Of a stretch of 64,000 bases of DNA, positions 24,671-34,194 are shown piece by piece. The stretch is from Spirosoma sp. GTDB taxonomy: Bacteria > Bacteroidota > Bacteroidia > Cytophagales > Spirosomataceae. The position numbers and the translations under genes are program-made. Each line of letters starts with the position of its first letter. Within the stretch, counting starts at the first letter, position 1. The notes beneath the pieces were generated by a model. The model was not told the origin of the DNA and ran no database searches. It was given only the letters and a program-made list of their open reading frames with translations. Location: the NCBI RefSeq assembly GCF_026391055.1, contig NZ_JAPLET010000015.1:248001-312000 (forward strand), given 5' to 3'.

Positions 24671-25297
24671 ATGCTGGCAACTCATCAACTTAGGTTTGAC
24701 TACGGCCCTACTAAACAGTTCATCTTTCCCGACGTTCACTGCGCCGATCGTGAGGCCTTGCTGGTTTTAGGGCAGTCGGGTACCGGCAAAACTACGTTTC
24801 TGCATTTGCTGGCTCTGCTGCTGACGCCTAAAAGTGGGTCTGTGCTGATCAATCAGACGGATTTGACGAAGCTGAATACGGCTGAAACCGCGGCTTTCCG
24901 GGCCAAGAACTTAGGCATCGTCTACCAGAAACCCCACTTCGTCAGCTCTCTGTCGGTAATGGATAACCTGCTGATGGCGAATTACTTGGCTAACAAACCG
25001 CAGGACAAAACCCGCGCCCGGGAGTTGGCCGCCCAACTCGGCTTTGGCGATCATCTGTCGAAGAAGACAAATCAGCTAAGCCAGGGAGAACAGCAGCGGG
25101 TAAGCATTGCCCGCGCCGTGATGAACCAGCCCAATGTCATTCTGGCCGATGAGCCAACCTCCAGCCTCGACGACGAAAACACCAGCCGCGTGGTTTCACT
25201 GCTGCGTCAGCAATCGGAGCAGATCGGGGCCAGTTTGCTGGTTGTTACGCACGACCAGCGCTTAAAAGATGCCTTCGAAAATCGGGTCAATCTGTAA
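24671..25297 (+). CDS. ABC transporter ATP-binding protein (LolD/MacB-type)
   Basis: 208 residues from the ATG at 24671; an upstream in-frame ATG at 24563 lies in the loop of element P4 and would add 36 residues without family features. Walker [11 protein letters not shown]-loop in VYQKPHF, signature [14 protein letters not shown], Walker B VILADEP and switch histidine in VVTHD. The sequence and small size match the LolD/FtsE/MacB group that works with MacB-like permeases, but no permease gene is beside it. Confidence 0.85.
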   Translation: MLATHQLRFDYGPTKQFIFPDVHCADREALLVLGQSGTGKTTFLHLLALLLTPKSGSVLINQTDLTKLNTAETAAFRAKNLGIVYQKPHFVSSLSVMDNLLMANYLANKPQDKTRARELAAQLGFGDHLSKKTNQLSQGEQQRVSIARAVMNQPNVILADEPTSSLDDENTSRVVSLLRQQSEQIGASLLVVTHDQRLKDAFENRVNL

Positions 25298-25342
25298 TAT
25301 TTAATCGGCTACTGATGCCCGTCGCCGGATTCCACTACCTGT

Positions 25343-26065
25343 ATGCCTAAATTTCTCCTGTTACTTTTCCTGATTCCGTCGCTAGTAATTGGCCAAAATC
25401 GGAAGAAGAAAGATTACCTCGTGTCGCTTAATACACAGTACGGAACGATGCGGCTGGTGCTGTACGATCAGACGCCAAAGCACAAGGAAAACTTCATTAA
25501 GCTAGTTGACCAGAAATTCTACGATAGTCTGTTGTTTCACCGGGTCATTCCCATGTTCATGATTCAGGGGGGCGACCCAAACTCGCGGAATGCCCAGGCC
25601 GATCAGCCCCTCGGAAACGGTAGTAACGGCTATAAAATCCCGGCGGAGTTTGTGCCGACGCTATTTCATAAAAAAGGAGCCTTGGCGGCTGCCCGCGACG
25701 GCAACCCCGAAAAAGCATCGAGTGGCTGCCAGTTCTACATCGTGCAGGGCCGCGTTTGGGACGATGCCGGGTTGCAGACGCAGCTGAAGCGTGTTGAAGC
25801 CATGAAAGGACATGTGCCTACCGATGAACAGAAACAGGTTTACAAAACCCTTGGTGGCGCACCCCATCTGGATGGGAATTACACCGTATTTGGTGAGGTC
25901 ATCGACGGGCTGGCCATCGTCGACAGCGTAGCCAAGCAACCGCGCAACGAAATGGACCGTCCGGAAAAAGATGTTCGCATGTCCATGACCGGGCAATGGG
26001 TAAAGAAAAAGAAAATTACGAAGCAGTATCACTATCAGTATGTAGGAGTGAGGAGCGAGAAGTGA
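25343..26065 (+). CDS. Cyclophilin-type peptidyl-prolyl isomerase, exported
   Basis: 240 residues with a signal peptide (MPKFLLLLFLIPSLVIGQ). The cyclophilin core shows FHRVIPMFMIQGGDP, NGSNGYKIPAEF, GALAAARD, SSGCQFYIVQG, and VFGEVIDGLAIVDSVA. A family-typical insert with an acidic/Lys-rich helix lies around residues 145-175. It acts on proline bonds in periplasmic proteins. The last seven codons (GVRSEK and stop) are read from the left arm of palindromic element P2, so the repeat forms the protein's C-terminus. Confidence 0.93.
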   Translation: MPKFLLLLFLIPSLVIGQNRKKKDYLVSLNTQYGTMRLVLYDQTPKHKENFIKLVDQKFYDSLLFHRVIPMFMIQGGDPNSRNAQADQPLGNGSNGYKIPAEFVPTLFHKKGALAAARDGNPEKASSGCQFYIVQGRVWDDAGLQTQLKRVEAMKGHVPTDEQKQVYKTLGGAPHLDGNYTVFGEVIDGLAIVDSVAKQPRNEMDRPEKDVRMSMTGQWVKKKKITKQYHYQYVGVRSEK

Positions 26066-26136
26066 GGAGTTGCTGACGCAAGGCAAATTGCTGGCGTCAG
26101 CAACTCCTCACTTCTCGCTCTTCACTTCTCGCTCCT
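26044..26136. repeat. Palindromic element P2 overlapping the cyclophilin stop
   Basis: Left arm 26044-26079 reads AGGAGTG, AGGAGCG, AGAAGTG, AGGAGTT, GCTGACGC; the right arm starts GCGTCAGC at 26094 and ends at 26136. The inner 27 bases of each arm pair perfectly around a 14-base loop, and the outer parts pair with mismatches. The 3' arm ends 3 bases before the ATG of the RfbD-like gene. Confidence 0.9.
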
Positions 26137-26139
26137 TTT

Positions 26140-27039
26140 ATGAAAAAAATCCTCCTCACCGGTGCCAATGGGCTACTGGGCCAAAAACTGGTTGGTCTGC
26201 TTACGAAGCAGCCGAATGTTGAACTGATTGCCACCGCACGGGGTGAGAATCGACTCCCGTTCTCGGATGGGTACACGTATCGGGCAATGGACATTACCGA
26301 CCGGCAGCAGGTGCTGGATGTGATTGGTGATGTGCGCCCGGACGTAGTTATCCACGGTGCAGCCATGACCGATGTGGATAAGTGCGAAGTACAGAAAGAT
26401 GCCTGCTGGGCGCAGAACGTACACGCTGTGGAATACATTATCGAAGCTTGCCGCGCTACAAATTCCTTTCTGGTTCATGTGTCGACCGACTTCATTTTTG
26501 ATGGGGCAGCCGGCCCTTACGACGAAGATGCCGAAGCAAACCCTATTAGTTTTTACGGGTGGAGCAAGCAGGCGGGCGAATCGGTCGTGCGGCACTCGGG
26601 CATTCGCTGGGCCATCGCTCGAACGGTGCTGGTATACGGTATTGCCCACGACATGAGCCGCAGCAACATTATTCTATGGGTTAAAAAGTCGCTGGAAGAC
26701 GGGAAAAATATAAAGGTAGTGACCGATCAATGGCGCAGCCCAACCCTGGCCGAAGATCTGGCAATGGGATGCTTCCTCATTGCTGACCAGGAAGCGGAAG
26801 GTATTTTCAATATCTCGGGCAAAGAGGTCCTCACCCCCTATGAAATGGCCATTCAAACTGCCGATTACTTTGGTCTCGACAAATCGCTGATCGCTCAGGC
26901 TGATGCGTCGACTTTTACGCAGGTGGCCCGTCGTCCGCCCCGCACCGGCTTCATTCTGGACAAAGCTCGTACGGTACTGGGTTACGAGCCGCACAGCTTT
27001 GCCGAAGGAATCGCCGTTTTGGCTGAGCAGCTTAACTAG
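26140..27039 (+). CDS. SDR family reductase, RfbD (dTDP-4-dehydrorhamnose reductase)-like
   Basis: 299 residues. The extended SDR fold is shown by ILLTGANGLLGQKLV (nucleotide-binding GxxGxxG) and the active-site Y-G-W-S-K. The sequence DVVIHGAAMTDVDKCE with HVSTDFIFDGAAGPYDEDA is the RfbD pattern. In bacteria that make rhamnose, RmlD makes dTDP-L-rhamnose using NADPH. RmlA and RmlB are not adjacent here, so the exact sugar is open. It is preceded by element P2 and followed by element P5, then a GT2 and a cupin. Confidence 0.8.
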   Translation: MKKILLTGANGLLGQKLVGLLTKQPNVELIATARGENRLPFSDGYTYRAMDITDRQQVLDVIGDVRPDVVIHGAAMTDVDKCEVQKDACWAQNVHAVEYIIEACRATNSFLVHVSTDFIFDGAAGPYDEDAEANPISFYGWSKQAGESVVRHSGIRWAIARTVLVYGIAHDMSRSNIILWVKKSLEDGKNIKVVTDQWRSPTLAEDLAMGCFLIADQEAEGIFNISGKEVLTPYEMAIQTADYFGLDKSLIAQADASTFTQVARRPPRTGFILDKARTVLGYEPHSFAEGIAVLAEQLN

Positions 27040-27047
27040 TTGTTGGT

Positions 27048-27126
27048 TATTGTTACTGGTTACTGAGTCATGAGCGATCAGGGGTAGTATTACTAACGAA
27101 TCAACCAGTAACAAGTAACGACTCAC
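27048..27126. repeat. Palindromic element P5 with GTTACTG heptamers
   Basis: The left side has TTGGTTATT and two GTTACTG units followed by GAGTC; the right side has CAACCAGTAACAAGTAAC and GACTC. The best pairing is TTGTTACTGGTT with AACCAGTAACAA. It lacks the GCTGACGC inner box, so membership of the family is less sure. It ends 13 bases before the GT2 start codon. Confidence 0.6.
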
Positions 27127-27139
27127 AAAAAGCTGTTCT

Positions 27140-28066
27140 ATGAGTAATATGAGCCTTACGCCGGTTGTAACCATTATTATGGCGACTTACAACCGAAGTA
27201 ATATACTGCACTATGCGGTTCAAAGTGTACTGCGGCAAACCGAGACCAATTGGGAGTTACTGGTTATTGGTGATCACTGTACTGACGATACAGAGGCCGT
27301 AATGGCCTCTTTTAGCGATTCTCGCATTCAGTTTATTAATCTGGAAACTAACGTTGGGGAGCAGTCCGGGCCTAATAATATAGGTTTGCGGCAGGCCAGA
27401 GGAACATATATTGCCTTCCTGAATCATGACGACATGTGGTTTCCGGAACACCTTGCGGTGTGTCTGGCTGCCCTTCGTGCGCAACAGGCGGATCTTGTAT
27501 TCACTCTGGGAGCCGTTATGATGCCGGACGAGCAAATCGTTCTGTCGGGTATTCTACCCGCTAACCGATATAATCCCGTGTATTTTGTGCCCGCATCCAG
27601 TTGGGTTTTTCATCGCTCGGTTGTGGATGATGTGGGCGAGTGGTATTCCTATAAAAAGTTATGGCTGGTACCCTCGCACGACTGGCTTCGGCGGGTAAAC
27701 CAACATGGGAAAACGATTTCAATAATTCGGCAATTAACATGGCTCGCTATTCCTTCAGGAGCCCGTAAAAATTCCTATCGCGAACGACAGTCGCGGGAGC
27801 ATGACTATTACTTTACTGAACTGAGTACCAATCCTGCTTTTAAAGAAGACCTGATGACTCGGGTAGCTCTGGCGTTCTCTGAAAAAGAGAACCGCTATGA
27901 GGGAATTGGAATGATTTGGCAGGGGATAAAAAATATACTTAAAAAACAGGTAATTGCTGCTGGATTTGTTCCCCTTGAATTGCGATTGATGTGGCAATAC
28001 CGGCGTAAAGGAGAGGGGCTTAATTATTTACGCAGAATGCGCGGACTTCCTAACCTCAATCAATAA
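27140..28066 (+). CDS. Glycosyltransferase family 2
   Basis: 308 residues, GT-A fold. VTIIMATYNRSNILHYAVQSVLRQT binds the nucleotide sugar, DHCTDDTEAV supplies the middle D residues, and F-L-N-H-D-D-M-W is the DxD-like metal site. The last 100 residues are basic and lack a membrane helix. The gene is somewhat AT-richer than average. It overlaps the cupin start by one base, so the two are coupled; together with the RfbD-like gene they look like a small piece of a polysaccharide or O-antigen pathway. Confidence 0.88.
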   Translation: MSNMSLTPVVTIIMATYNRSNILHYAVQSVLRQTETNWELLVIGDHCTDDTEAVMASFSDSRIQFINLETNVGEQSGPNNIGLRQARGTYIAFLNHDDMWFPEHLAVCLAALRAQQADLVFTLGAVMMPDEQIVLSGILPANRYNPVYFVPASSWVFHRSVVDDVGEWYSYKKLWLVPSHDWLRRVNQHGKTISIIRQLTWLAIPSGARKNSYRERQSREHDYYFTELSTNPAFKEDLMTRVALAFSEKENRYEGIGMIWQGIKNILKKQVIAAGFVPLELRLMWQYRRKGEGLNYLRRMRGLPNLNQ

Positions 28067-28587
28067 TGAATAATTGGTATATCGATGGATTACAAAAGGA
28101 CAAGCAGAGTATAACCGCCGACTGGATGATGCACCGTCAGTCCCTGATTGCGGGTGTTGAGGTGCGAGAGGTGAAAAATGTCATTAAGAGCAATGGCCAT
28201 TTAACCGAGATCTACCGCAAAGACTGGCAACTGGACGATTCGCCGGTCGATCAGGTCTTCCAGATAATGATGCAGCCGGGAGGAGTCTCCGCCTGGCATG
28301 CGCACGAGTCGACAACAGACCGTTTGTTTGTTACATCGGGTACAATGAAAATCGTTTTGTACGACTCTCGTCAGGATTCATCCACGTTCGGGCAGATAAA
28401 CGAGTTCCTCGTCAGTGATTTGCGTCCGCAGTTGATCTCCGTTCCTCCTCAGGTCTGGCATGGGGTAAAAAACATAAGCACCAGTGCCACTCTTATGCTG
28501 AATCTGGTAGATAAAGCGTATCAATATGACGATCCGGACCATTGGCGTGTACCGGCCGATAGCCCGGCCATTCCGTACAAATTATGA
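28066..28587 (+). CDS. Cupin protein, RmlC / dTDP-sugar isomerase-like
   Basis: 173 residues. Cupin strands run from about residue 60: G-G-V-S-A-W-H-A-H-E-S-T-T-D-R-L-F-V gives metal- or substrate-binding histidines, and PPQVWHGVKN has a second His. The ending YDDPDHWRVPADSPAIPY is typical of dTDP-4-keto-6-deoxyhexose 3,5-epimerases and related FdtA-type isomerases. It starts on the last base of the GT2 stop. A direct role in making the sugar that GT2 transfers is inference. Confidence 0.75.
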   Translation: MNNWYIDGLQKDKQSITADWMMHRQSLIAGVEVREVKNVIKSNGHLTEIYRKDWQLDDSPVDQVFQIMMQPGGVSAWHAHESTTDRLFVTSGTMKIVLYDSRQDSSTFGQINEFLVSDLRPQLISVPPQVWHGVKNISTSATLMLNLVDKAYQYDDPDHWRVPADSPAIPYKL

Positions 28588-28844
28588 TACTTCACCTGAA
28601 AGCGAAGCCCGGTAGTAAGGTTGATCAACTGTTCTACGATGCCGCCGGGCAGCTTAATGCGAAGATCAGGGCTCCGGCGCAGGATGGAAAAGCCAACGTC
28701 TATCTGGTCGAATTTCTGGCGAAGCAACTCGGTATTTCCAAATCGGGCGTGACCATTGTAGCCGGGTTCACTAATCCGCATAAACGCATTGAGGTCGACA
28801 TATCGGAAGAAGTACTTACGCGTTTTTTGACTCAACTGCGATAG
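28584..28844 (+). CDS. DUF167 family protein (YggU-like)
   Basis: 86 residues. The family signature is complete: L-K-A-K-P-G-S-K, then RAPAQDGKANVYLVEFLAKQLGISKS and PHKRIEVD. Small soluble protein with no known activity in bacteria. It overlaps the cupin stop by four bases (ATGA). Confidence 0.9.
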   Translation: MILHLKAKPGSKVDQLFYDAAGQLNAKIRAPAQDGKANVYLVEFLAKQLGISKSGVTIVAGFTNPHKRIEVDISEEVLTRFLTQLR

Positions 28845-28883
28845 ACGGTAGCCACCCGGACGACGTTTGAAACGACAACAAAA

Positions 28884-28911
28884 AAGGCCCGACTACGTGT
28901 AGTCGGGCCTT
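28884..28911. terminator. Terminator between convergent DUF167 and SusD genes
   Basis: AAGGCCCGACTAC and GTAGTCGGGCCTT pair perfectly around two bases, with an A tract on the left and TTGT after. It serves the DUF167 operon and possibly the opposite SusD gene. Confidence 0.85.
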
Positions 28912-28942
28912 GTCATGCAATTAGATTAGATTGGGTGATCGT

Positions 28943-30475
28943 TTACCGTTTATCCCACCAAACACGAGTGTCCAGATCATCCGGTCCCTGCCGCGTAACG
29001 GCTTCCTGCCGATTGGCAGTGTTTACGGCGATTTCGGAATCCGGATAAGATAGCCGATTGATGAAGCTGCCCTTGATCTCCTTGCCTGGATAAGGGTTAG
29101 GCGTCAGGGTCGGGAACCCACTCCGCCGGAAATTAGCGAACACTTCGGGGCCATTCAGGAAAGAAGCTATCCAGTACTGCGTGTTGATCAGTTCCAGCCC
29201 TTTGGCCGCGCTGTACGGGTTCTTGGCCAGGTAAGCCGTGATATCGGCATCGGCAACCAGCGATGTAGCGGCATAATCGCCCAACTGTTTCATATGCGCC
29301 GTAACCCCGGCGTTGTAAAAGTCGGCGGCATTGCCGGTGGTCCAGGTGCGTTGGGCGGCTTCGGCCAGCAGGAGTTGCGTTTGCGCGTAGGTAACCAGGA
29401 AGCAGGGGGCAAACTGGCTGCCCATACGGGTGCGGTCTAACTGGCTGTAATCGTAAAAGCTGGCCAGACCGTCCTGTGTAGCTCTGGCTGTAATGGTGCC
29501 ATTGTCAAAGCCGAGAGGCATGCCTATTTGGGCAGCTACTTCACGACTGGCACGGGCGGCTGTTTGCTCGGGACCACTTTTCGCACCTACGTAGCGCACT
29601 GCGATGGAGGTCAGCCGCGGATCGGATGTTGACTTGAGGTAGTCGACAAACGTTTTGGTCAGGTAATAGTTGGCTGCTTCGGTTGAGTTAAGCGTAGCCC
29701 CCACGCCATTGGTGTAGTTGGCGTTGTTCCGGATCACCGCATTATCGGCGTTCGATTGCATGAGGCCACCAGTTACCGCCTTCTGGACGGTCGACTGCGC
29801 CAGAGTTGGGTTCACTTTCGACAGGCGCATACCTACCCGCAGCAGGAGTGAATTACCAAATCGTTTCCATTTTGTAATGTCGCCACCATAGGTGATTTCA
29901 CCGGCCTCCGTTGGCTTCGACGCGTCTAATGCCGTCGATGCTTCCGTCAGTTCTTTGATAATATCGTTATAAATGCTTTCCTGCGTATCGTACTTGGGTG
30001 TTACATTGTTTGCAATGTAGCCTATGCCCGCCTGTGTGTAAGGAACATCGCCATAGGTATCCGTTAGCACGGTGAACGCATAGGCTTTCCAGATCCGGGC
30101 CATGTTGTAGAGATTGGTCCGGTTAGGATCAGCTTTGGTTTGGTTGATCACGTCGACCAGATACCGAATAACGTTCTGGTAGTATTGACGCCAGATAGCC
30201 CCGTTAACGCCCGAAGGCCCCCGGTTGTCGATGTTGTAATTGCCCCCGGCAACGATCCCTGAGTTGGGGGTGAACATCTGCTGAACAACAGGCTCCTCGA
30301 AGGTTAGTATACTGCCCGGAAATGAGGTGCTGATCATGGCATTATTGAACGTAAACAGCGGGTTAAGCGCCGTTGCTGCTGTTGGGTTTACGTTCAGTTC
30401 ATCGAACCCTTTATCACAACTGCTTGTCGTAAAAAGCAGGGCAACCAGGGGTATATATAAAAGTGTCTTTTTCAT
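28943..30475 (-). CDS. SusD/RagB family outer-membrane lipoprotein
   Basis: 510 residues. Lipoprotein signal MKKTLLYIPLVALLFTTSSC with Cys20, followed by D-K-G-F-D-E-L-N, the usual start of mature SusD_2-like proteins. TPR-like helices (GYRxx, WKAYAFTVLTDTYGDVPYTQA) and the C-terminal end with PYPGKEIKGSF and WWDKR are family features. It forms the lid of the SusC transporter and binds the glycan or peptide. It is encoded 43 bp after its SusC partner on the minus strand. Confidence 0.93.
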   Translation of the reverse strand: MKKTLLYIPLVALLFTTSSCDKGFDELNVNPTAATALNPLFTFNNAMISTSFPGSILTFEEPVVQQMFTPNSGIVAGGNYNIDNRGPSGVNGAIWRQYYQNVIRYLVDVINQTKADPNRTNLYNMARIWKAYAFTVLTDTYGDVPYTQAGIGYIANNVTPKYDTQESIYNDIIKELTEASTALDASKPTEAGEITYGGDITKWKRFGNSLLLRVGMRLSKVNPTLAQSTVQKAVTGGLMQSNADNAVIRNNANYTNGVGATLNSTEAANYYLTKTFVDYLKSTSDPRLTSIAVRYVGAKSGPEQTAARASREVAAQIGMPLGFDNGTITARATQDGLASFYDYSQLDRTRMGSQFAPCFLVTYAQTQLLLAEAAQRTWTTGNAADFYNAGVTAHMKQLGDYAATSLVADADITAYLAKNPYSAAKGLELINTQYWIASFLNGPEVFANFRRSGFPTLTPNPYPGKEIKGSFINRLSYPDSEIAVNTANRQEAVTRQGPDDLDTRVWWDKR

Positions 30476-30517
30476 GAAAGTAGTAAAGTTTGTGTCCCCT
30501 TGGGGGTAGAGGGCTTT

Positions 30518-33500
30518 TTAGAATTTAACATTCAGGTTAAAGCCGATGCTGCGCGTTGTTGGTAAACCGGTCGATTCCAGACCGATCAGGTTATCGGAGC
30601 TAAAGCCAAATTGCTCGGGGTCGATATTTGGTACCCATTTTTTGATGATGGCCACGTTGTTGGCCACAGCACTCACCCGGATTCCTTTAATAAACAGGCT
30701 TTTAGGTAGCATCTTGGTGAAGTCGTAACCAAGGCTGATCTGGCGGAGTTTCCACAGGCCGGCATCATACACCACCTGCTCGCCCAGACTTTTGGAACGG
30801 CCTACCGAGTAGTAATCCTGCACAAATGCCCGAACGGCGTTTACTTCACCTTTCTCGTTGACGCCAACACCCACCATTTTGTTATCGGTTTCGCCCCGGC
30901 CAACCAGTGTTTCTTTCTGTAATCCGTGCCGGAAAGCGTTCAGGTTGGTACCCGAAATCATTTTGCCGCCAAGCTTAAAGTCGATCAGGACGGAGAGATT
31001 GACGCCTTTATAATTAAACGTGTTGGTAATACCACCCGTATACTTAGGCAAGGCCGAACCAAACGAAATGGGAGCCGGTGTACGCACGGGCAAGCCATCG
31101 CCCCCGTGAATGATACGTCCCTGCGCGTCGCGCTGGTAGCCGAAACTGTATAACTGACCCAGTTCCTGGCCAACCACCTGCCGAAGATCACCTACGTAAA
31201 TACCCGTACCGACCACAATCTGCTCGGCCTGTTTGTCTTTGTTATAATCTCTCTCGGGCGAGCCGTCGTCGTCGGTTAGGAGCCGGAGTAGTTTCGTCTT
31301 GTTATAAGCCCCGTTCAGGGTTATGTCCCAGGAGAAGTCCTTAGTGCGAATAGGTGCGAGGTTTAGCAATATTTCAATGCCCTGATTCTGGCTCTGTCCA
31401 CTGTTGATCAGGGTCGAGGTGTACCCTGAGGCATCGGACGACTGGGCCTGTACGATCTGGTCGCTGGTGATCTTTCGATAAACGGCCATGTCCAGGCCAA
31501 CCCGGTTGTTGAACAACTTCAACTCCAGACCAACCTCGGTCTCAGCCGTACGGCTGGGTTTGAGCGTGGCGCTGGGCACGGTACCGGACGTAATGTTACC
31601 CACCGGCTGCCCCTGTCCTGCCGGGTTTGGGAACAGGTTGGCATTGACCGAATAGAATAGGTTGTTCGAGTAGGGCGCTACGTCGCCGTCGCTACCCACT
31701 TCCGCATAAGCAGCCCGGATCTTACCGAAGTTGATAAAGGAAGGCAGGTTGTTGAAGGCCTGCGAGAAGACGAAGCTACCCGTTAATGAAGGATACAGAA
31801 TGCTGCGGTTGGCTGGCGAAAGGGTAGAGAACCAGTCGTTGCGTAGCGTACCGTTCAGAAAGAGGACGTCTTTAAACGAAAATTCGGCTGCTGTGTATAG
31901 CGAATTAACTTTCCGTTCGCTCAGACCATAGGTGGGGTCTTTCACCCGTCCGTTCTGCGGCACGTATAAGCCCCGCACAATGAAGTCGGTTACCTGCACA
32001 CTGTTGAGGTCGCTGCGACGGTACAACTGGTTACCACCAACGGTAAGATCAATACCGAATGCGCCAAACTTGTGATTGGCACCAATCAGGAAGTCGGCGT
32101 TGATTTCGCGGAAACGGCGGGCTTCCTGTACATACGCCCCGTTTACAAAACCGGCTGGTGCCGCTGCCAGAGAGGCCTGCCCCGTTGGGAAGTTATAATC
32201 CTGATCGCGTGACCAGTAATCCTGTCCAACCCGGCCTTGCACATACAGCCAGTCGGCAACGTTATAACGTGCGGTAATGTTGCCGAACAGACGATCCCGG
32301 CGAATGTTCTCAAACTTGTTGTTGAGGACAAAGTATGGATTCGTGCGGTTCATAAAGCGCGAGTATACAAACTCGTTGCCCGTAGCCGGGTTGATCTGGT
32401 TGGCTTCCAGTACATCCAGCGGCATGGAGTTGGCCAGTGTGTAAATTACCGTTGGCGTACTGTTGTCCTGCTGGGCAATCTGTGGCGGGTTTTTGTTGTA
32501 CTCGTTGGAGTAGTTGAGCGTTCCCGTAACGGTTAACCGTGGCGACAGGTTGTAGCTGAAGCCAAGGTTCATCGTCTTCCGGTTAAAGGTGTTGTTACGC
32601 GTGATGCCTTTGTTATCCAGGTTGGCGATAGACAGGTTGAACCCGCCTTTCTCACTGCCCGACGATACCGCAACCGAGTTGGTCCAGGTCGATCCATCCC
32701 GGTAGAAAGTATTGATCCGGTTACGAACGGGCGCGTAGGGCACCGTTACACCCCCGAACAGTACCTGTGTCTGACCGGCAAATCTCTCCCCGAAACTCCA
32801 TACGCCCGATGTTGGGTTGGCCGCTGTTGGCCGCACGCCATATTCCCCCTGTCCGTAATCGTACTGGTAATCGGTATAATCCAGCGGGTGATCGCTTGTG
32901 AAGTTGCTGTTAAAGGTTACACCGATACCCTGGCTGGTGCCTCTGGTTTTGGTTGTAATCAGAATGGCACCGTCTTTGGCGCGGGAGCCATACAGAGCCG
33001 CAGCCGTACCGCCTTTCAGCACCGTCATTCCCTCAATATCATCCGGGTTGATGGACGAAAGACCGTCACCACCGTCGGAGTAGTTCCGGTCGCGGTTACC
33101 AATGGAGTTGTCGCCACCGGTATTACCGTTGTTCTGGCCAAAGTTAGTGTTGTCGATAGGGACGCCGTTCACAACAATAAGCGGGCTGTTCTGTCCTGAG
33201 AAGGATGACTGACCCCGGATACGAATCTTACTCGTTCCGGCGGCACCCGTACCCAGGCTGCTGATGTTGACACCCGCAATCTTACCCTGTAAGGCATTGA
33301 TGAAATTGACCGTACGGTTGGTGGTAACCTGTTCGGGATTGACGATCGCCGTGGCATAGCCCAGCCGTTTAGCTTCTTTTTTGATACCTAGCGCTGTTAC
33401 AACCACTTCGCCCAGATTTTGCTCGGCTTCCTGAAGCGTTATTGTTAATTGAGTTTGGTTGCCGATGGCCAGTGACTGCCCAGCGAAACCAATAGCGCTG

Positions 33501-33739
33501 AACACCAGCGTAGAGTTGGCTGGTACGTTAAGCGTGAACGAGCCGTTGGCATCGGTCGTCGTTCCCAACTGAGTATTTCTAACTAAGATTGTTACGCCTG
33601 GAATAGGCTGCTGGTCCTTGCCAGCTATGACCCGACCTGTAATGCGCCGATCCTGTGCTAACGCAGTATGGCTTATCAGGAAAGTAGCCCAGACTGCCAG
33701 CAGACAGGCGCTAATCCTCGTTCGTAAATTGTGTCCCAT
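30518..33739 (-). CDS. SusC/RagA family TonB-dependent transporter
   Basis: 1073 residues. Signal peptide to about residue 28, a carboxypeptidase-regulatory-like domain (RRITGRVIAGKDQQPIPGVTI to about 115), then a plug with LGEVVVTALGIKKE, the SusC signature around 205-260 (IRGQSSFSG, DIEGMTVLKGGTAAALYGSRA) and a long barrel ending in SIGFNLNVKF. It imports a substrate in a TonB-dependent way with the SusD protein. No extracytoplasmic sigma factor, anti-sigma factor or glycoside hydrolase is adjacent, so the substrate cannot be read from context. Confidence 0.95.
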   Translation of the reverse strand: MGHNLRTRISACLLAVWATFLISHTALAQDRRITGRVIAGKDQQPIPGVTILVRNTQLGTTTDANGSFTLNVPANSTLVFSAIGFAGQSLAIGNQTQLTITLQEAEQNLGEVVVTALGIKKEAKRLGYATAIVNPEQVTTNRTVNFINALQGKIAGVNISSLGTGAAGTSKIRIRGQSSFSGQNSPLIVVNGVPIDNTNFGQNNGNTGGDNSIGNRDRNYSDGGDGLSSINPDDIEGMTVLKGGTAAALYGSRAKDGAILITTKTRGTSQGIGVTFNSNFTSDHPLDYTDYQYDYGQGEYGVRPTAANPTSGVWSFGERFAGQTQVLFGGVTVPYAPVRNRINTFYRDGSTWTNSVAVSSGSEKGGFNLSIANLDNKGITRNNTFNRKTMNLGFSYNLSPRLTVTGTLNYSNEYNKNPPQIAQQDNSTPTVIYTLANSMPLDVLEANQINPATGNEFVYSRFMNRTNPYFVLNNKFENIRRDRLFGNITARYNVADWLYVQGRVGQDYWSRDQDYNFPTGQASLAAAPAGFVNGAYVQEARRFREINADFLIGANHKFGAFGIDLTVGGNQLYRRSDLNSVQVTDFIVRGLYVPQNGRVKDPTYGLSERKVNSLYTAAEFSFKDVLFLNGTLRNDWFSTLSPANRSILYPSLTGSFVFSQAFNNLPSFINFGKIRAAYAEVGSDGDVAPYSNNLFYSVNANLFPNPAGQGQPVGNITSGTVPSATLKPSRTAETEVGLELKLFNNRVGLDMAVYRKITSDQIVQAQSSDASGYTSTLINSGQSQNQGIEILLNLAPIRTKDFSWDITLNGAYNKTKLLRLLTDDDGSPERDYNKDKQAEQIVVGTGIYVGDLRQVVGQELGQLYSFGYQRDAQGRIIHGGDGLPVRTPAPISFGSALPKYTGGITNTFNYKGVNLSVLIDFKLGGKMISGTNLNAFRHGLQKETLVGRGETDNKMVGVGVNEKGEVNAVRAFVQDYYSVGRSKSLGEQVVYDAGLWKLRQISLGYDFTKMLPKSLFIKGIRVSAVANNVAIIKKWVPNIDPEQFGFSSDNLIGLESTGLPTTRSIGFNLNVKF

Positions 33740-34194
33740 TTTAAATTAGATTGGTTTTAAGTTTTGCTATTTAAATTAATCCAAAAAAATCTTCATTAAA
33801 TTACAGAACTCTAAAGATAATAATTTGCTGCATTTACTTTACGATTTTGATCACTGAATAAAATTTGGAAATCTTAAAATAGATATTCACCTTTGTCTAC
33901 CAGACAAGGGGGATATATCCTCCAAATACGCTCGTTATTCAATGAAATTTGCCCAACAACCGGCTTATCTACGCGAAAACGCCTATTTATCATCCATTCG
34001 TGCGACTATGACGATGGGTATGTGTTGTTGTTGAGGTTTCTGTAAAATGCCTGCCTTGCTTTAAATAGACGACAATCGCCCCCAGTTTTTTGACAGCCAA
34101 TAAATGAATTTTTATTAACCATAATACTATACTTATTCTGTATAGTAAATAGGAAATAAGGTAATTAACTTAATTGACAGTAACATTAATTCTT
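33740..34194. other. AT-rich divergent intergenic region
   Basis: 455 bases between the SusC gene and the PhyH-like gene. It is clearly AT-rich and has no ORF worth calling. It holds a short inverted repeat TTGTCT/AGACAA at 33893-33907, a GGATATATCC palindrome just after it, and the ACTATAC/GTATAGT dyad at 34126-34146. It must carry promoters for both genes. Confidence 0.55.
34126..34146. promoter_or_regulatory. Dyad ACTATAC-N7-GTATAGT before the PhyH-like gene
   Basis: Perfect 7-bp inverted repeat with 7-base spacing, ending 48 bases before the ATG at 34195. This spacing places the half-site centres about 1.3 helical turns apart, as for a dimeric repressor. No regulator gene is next to it. 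Confidence 0.4.
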
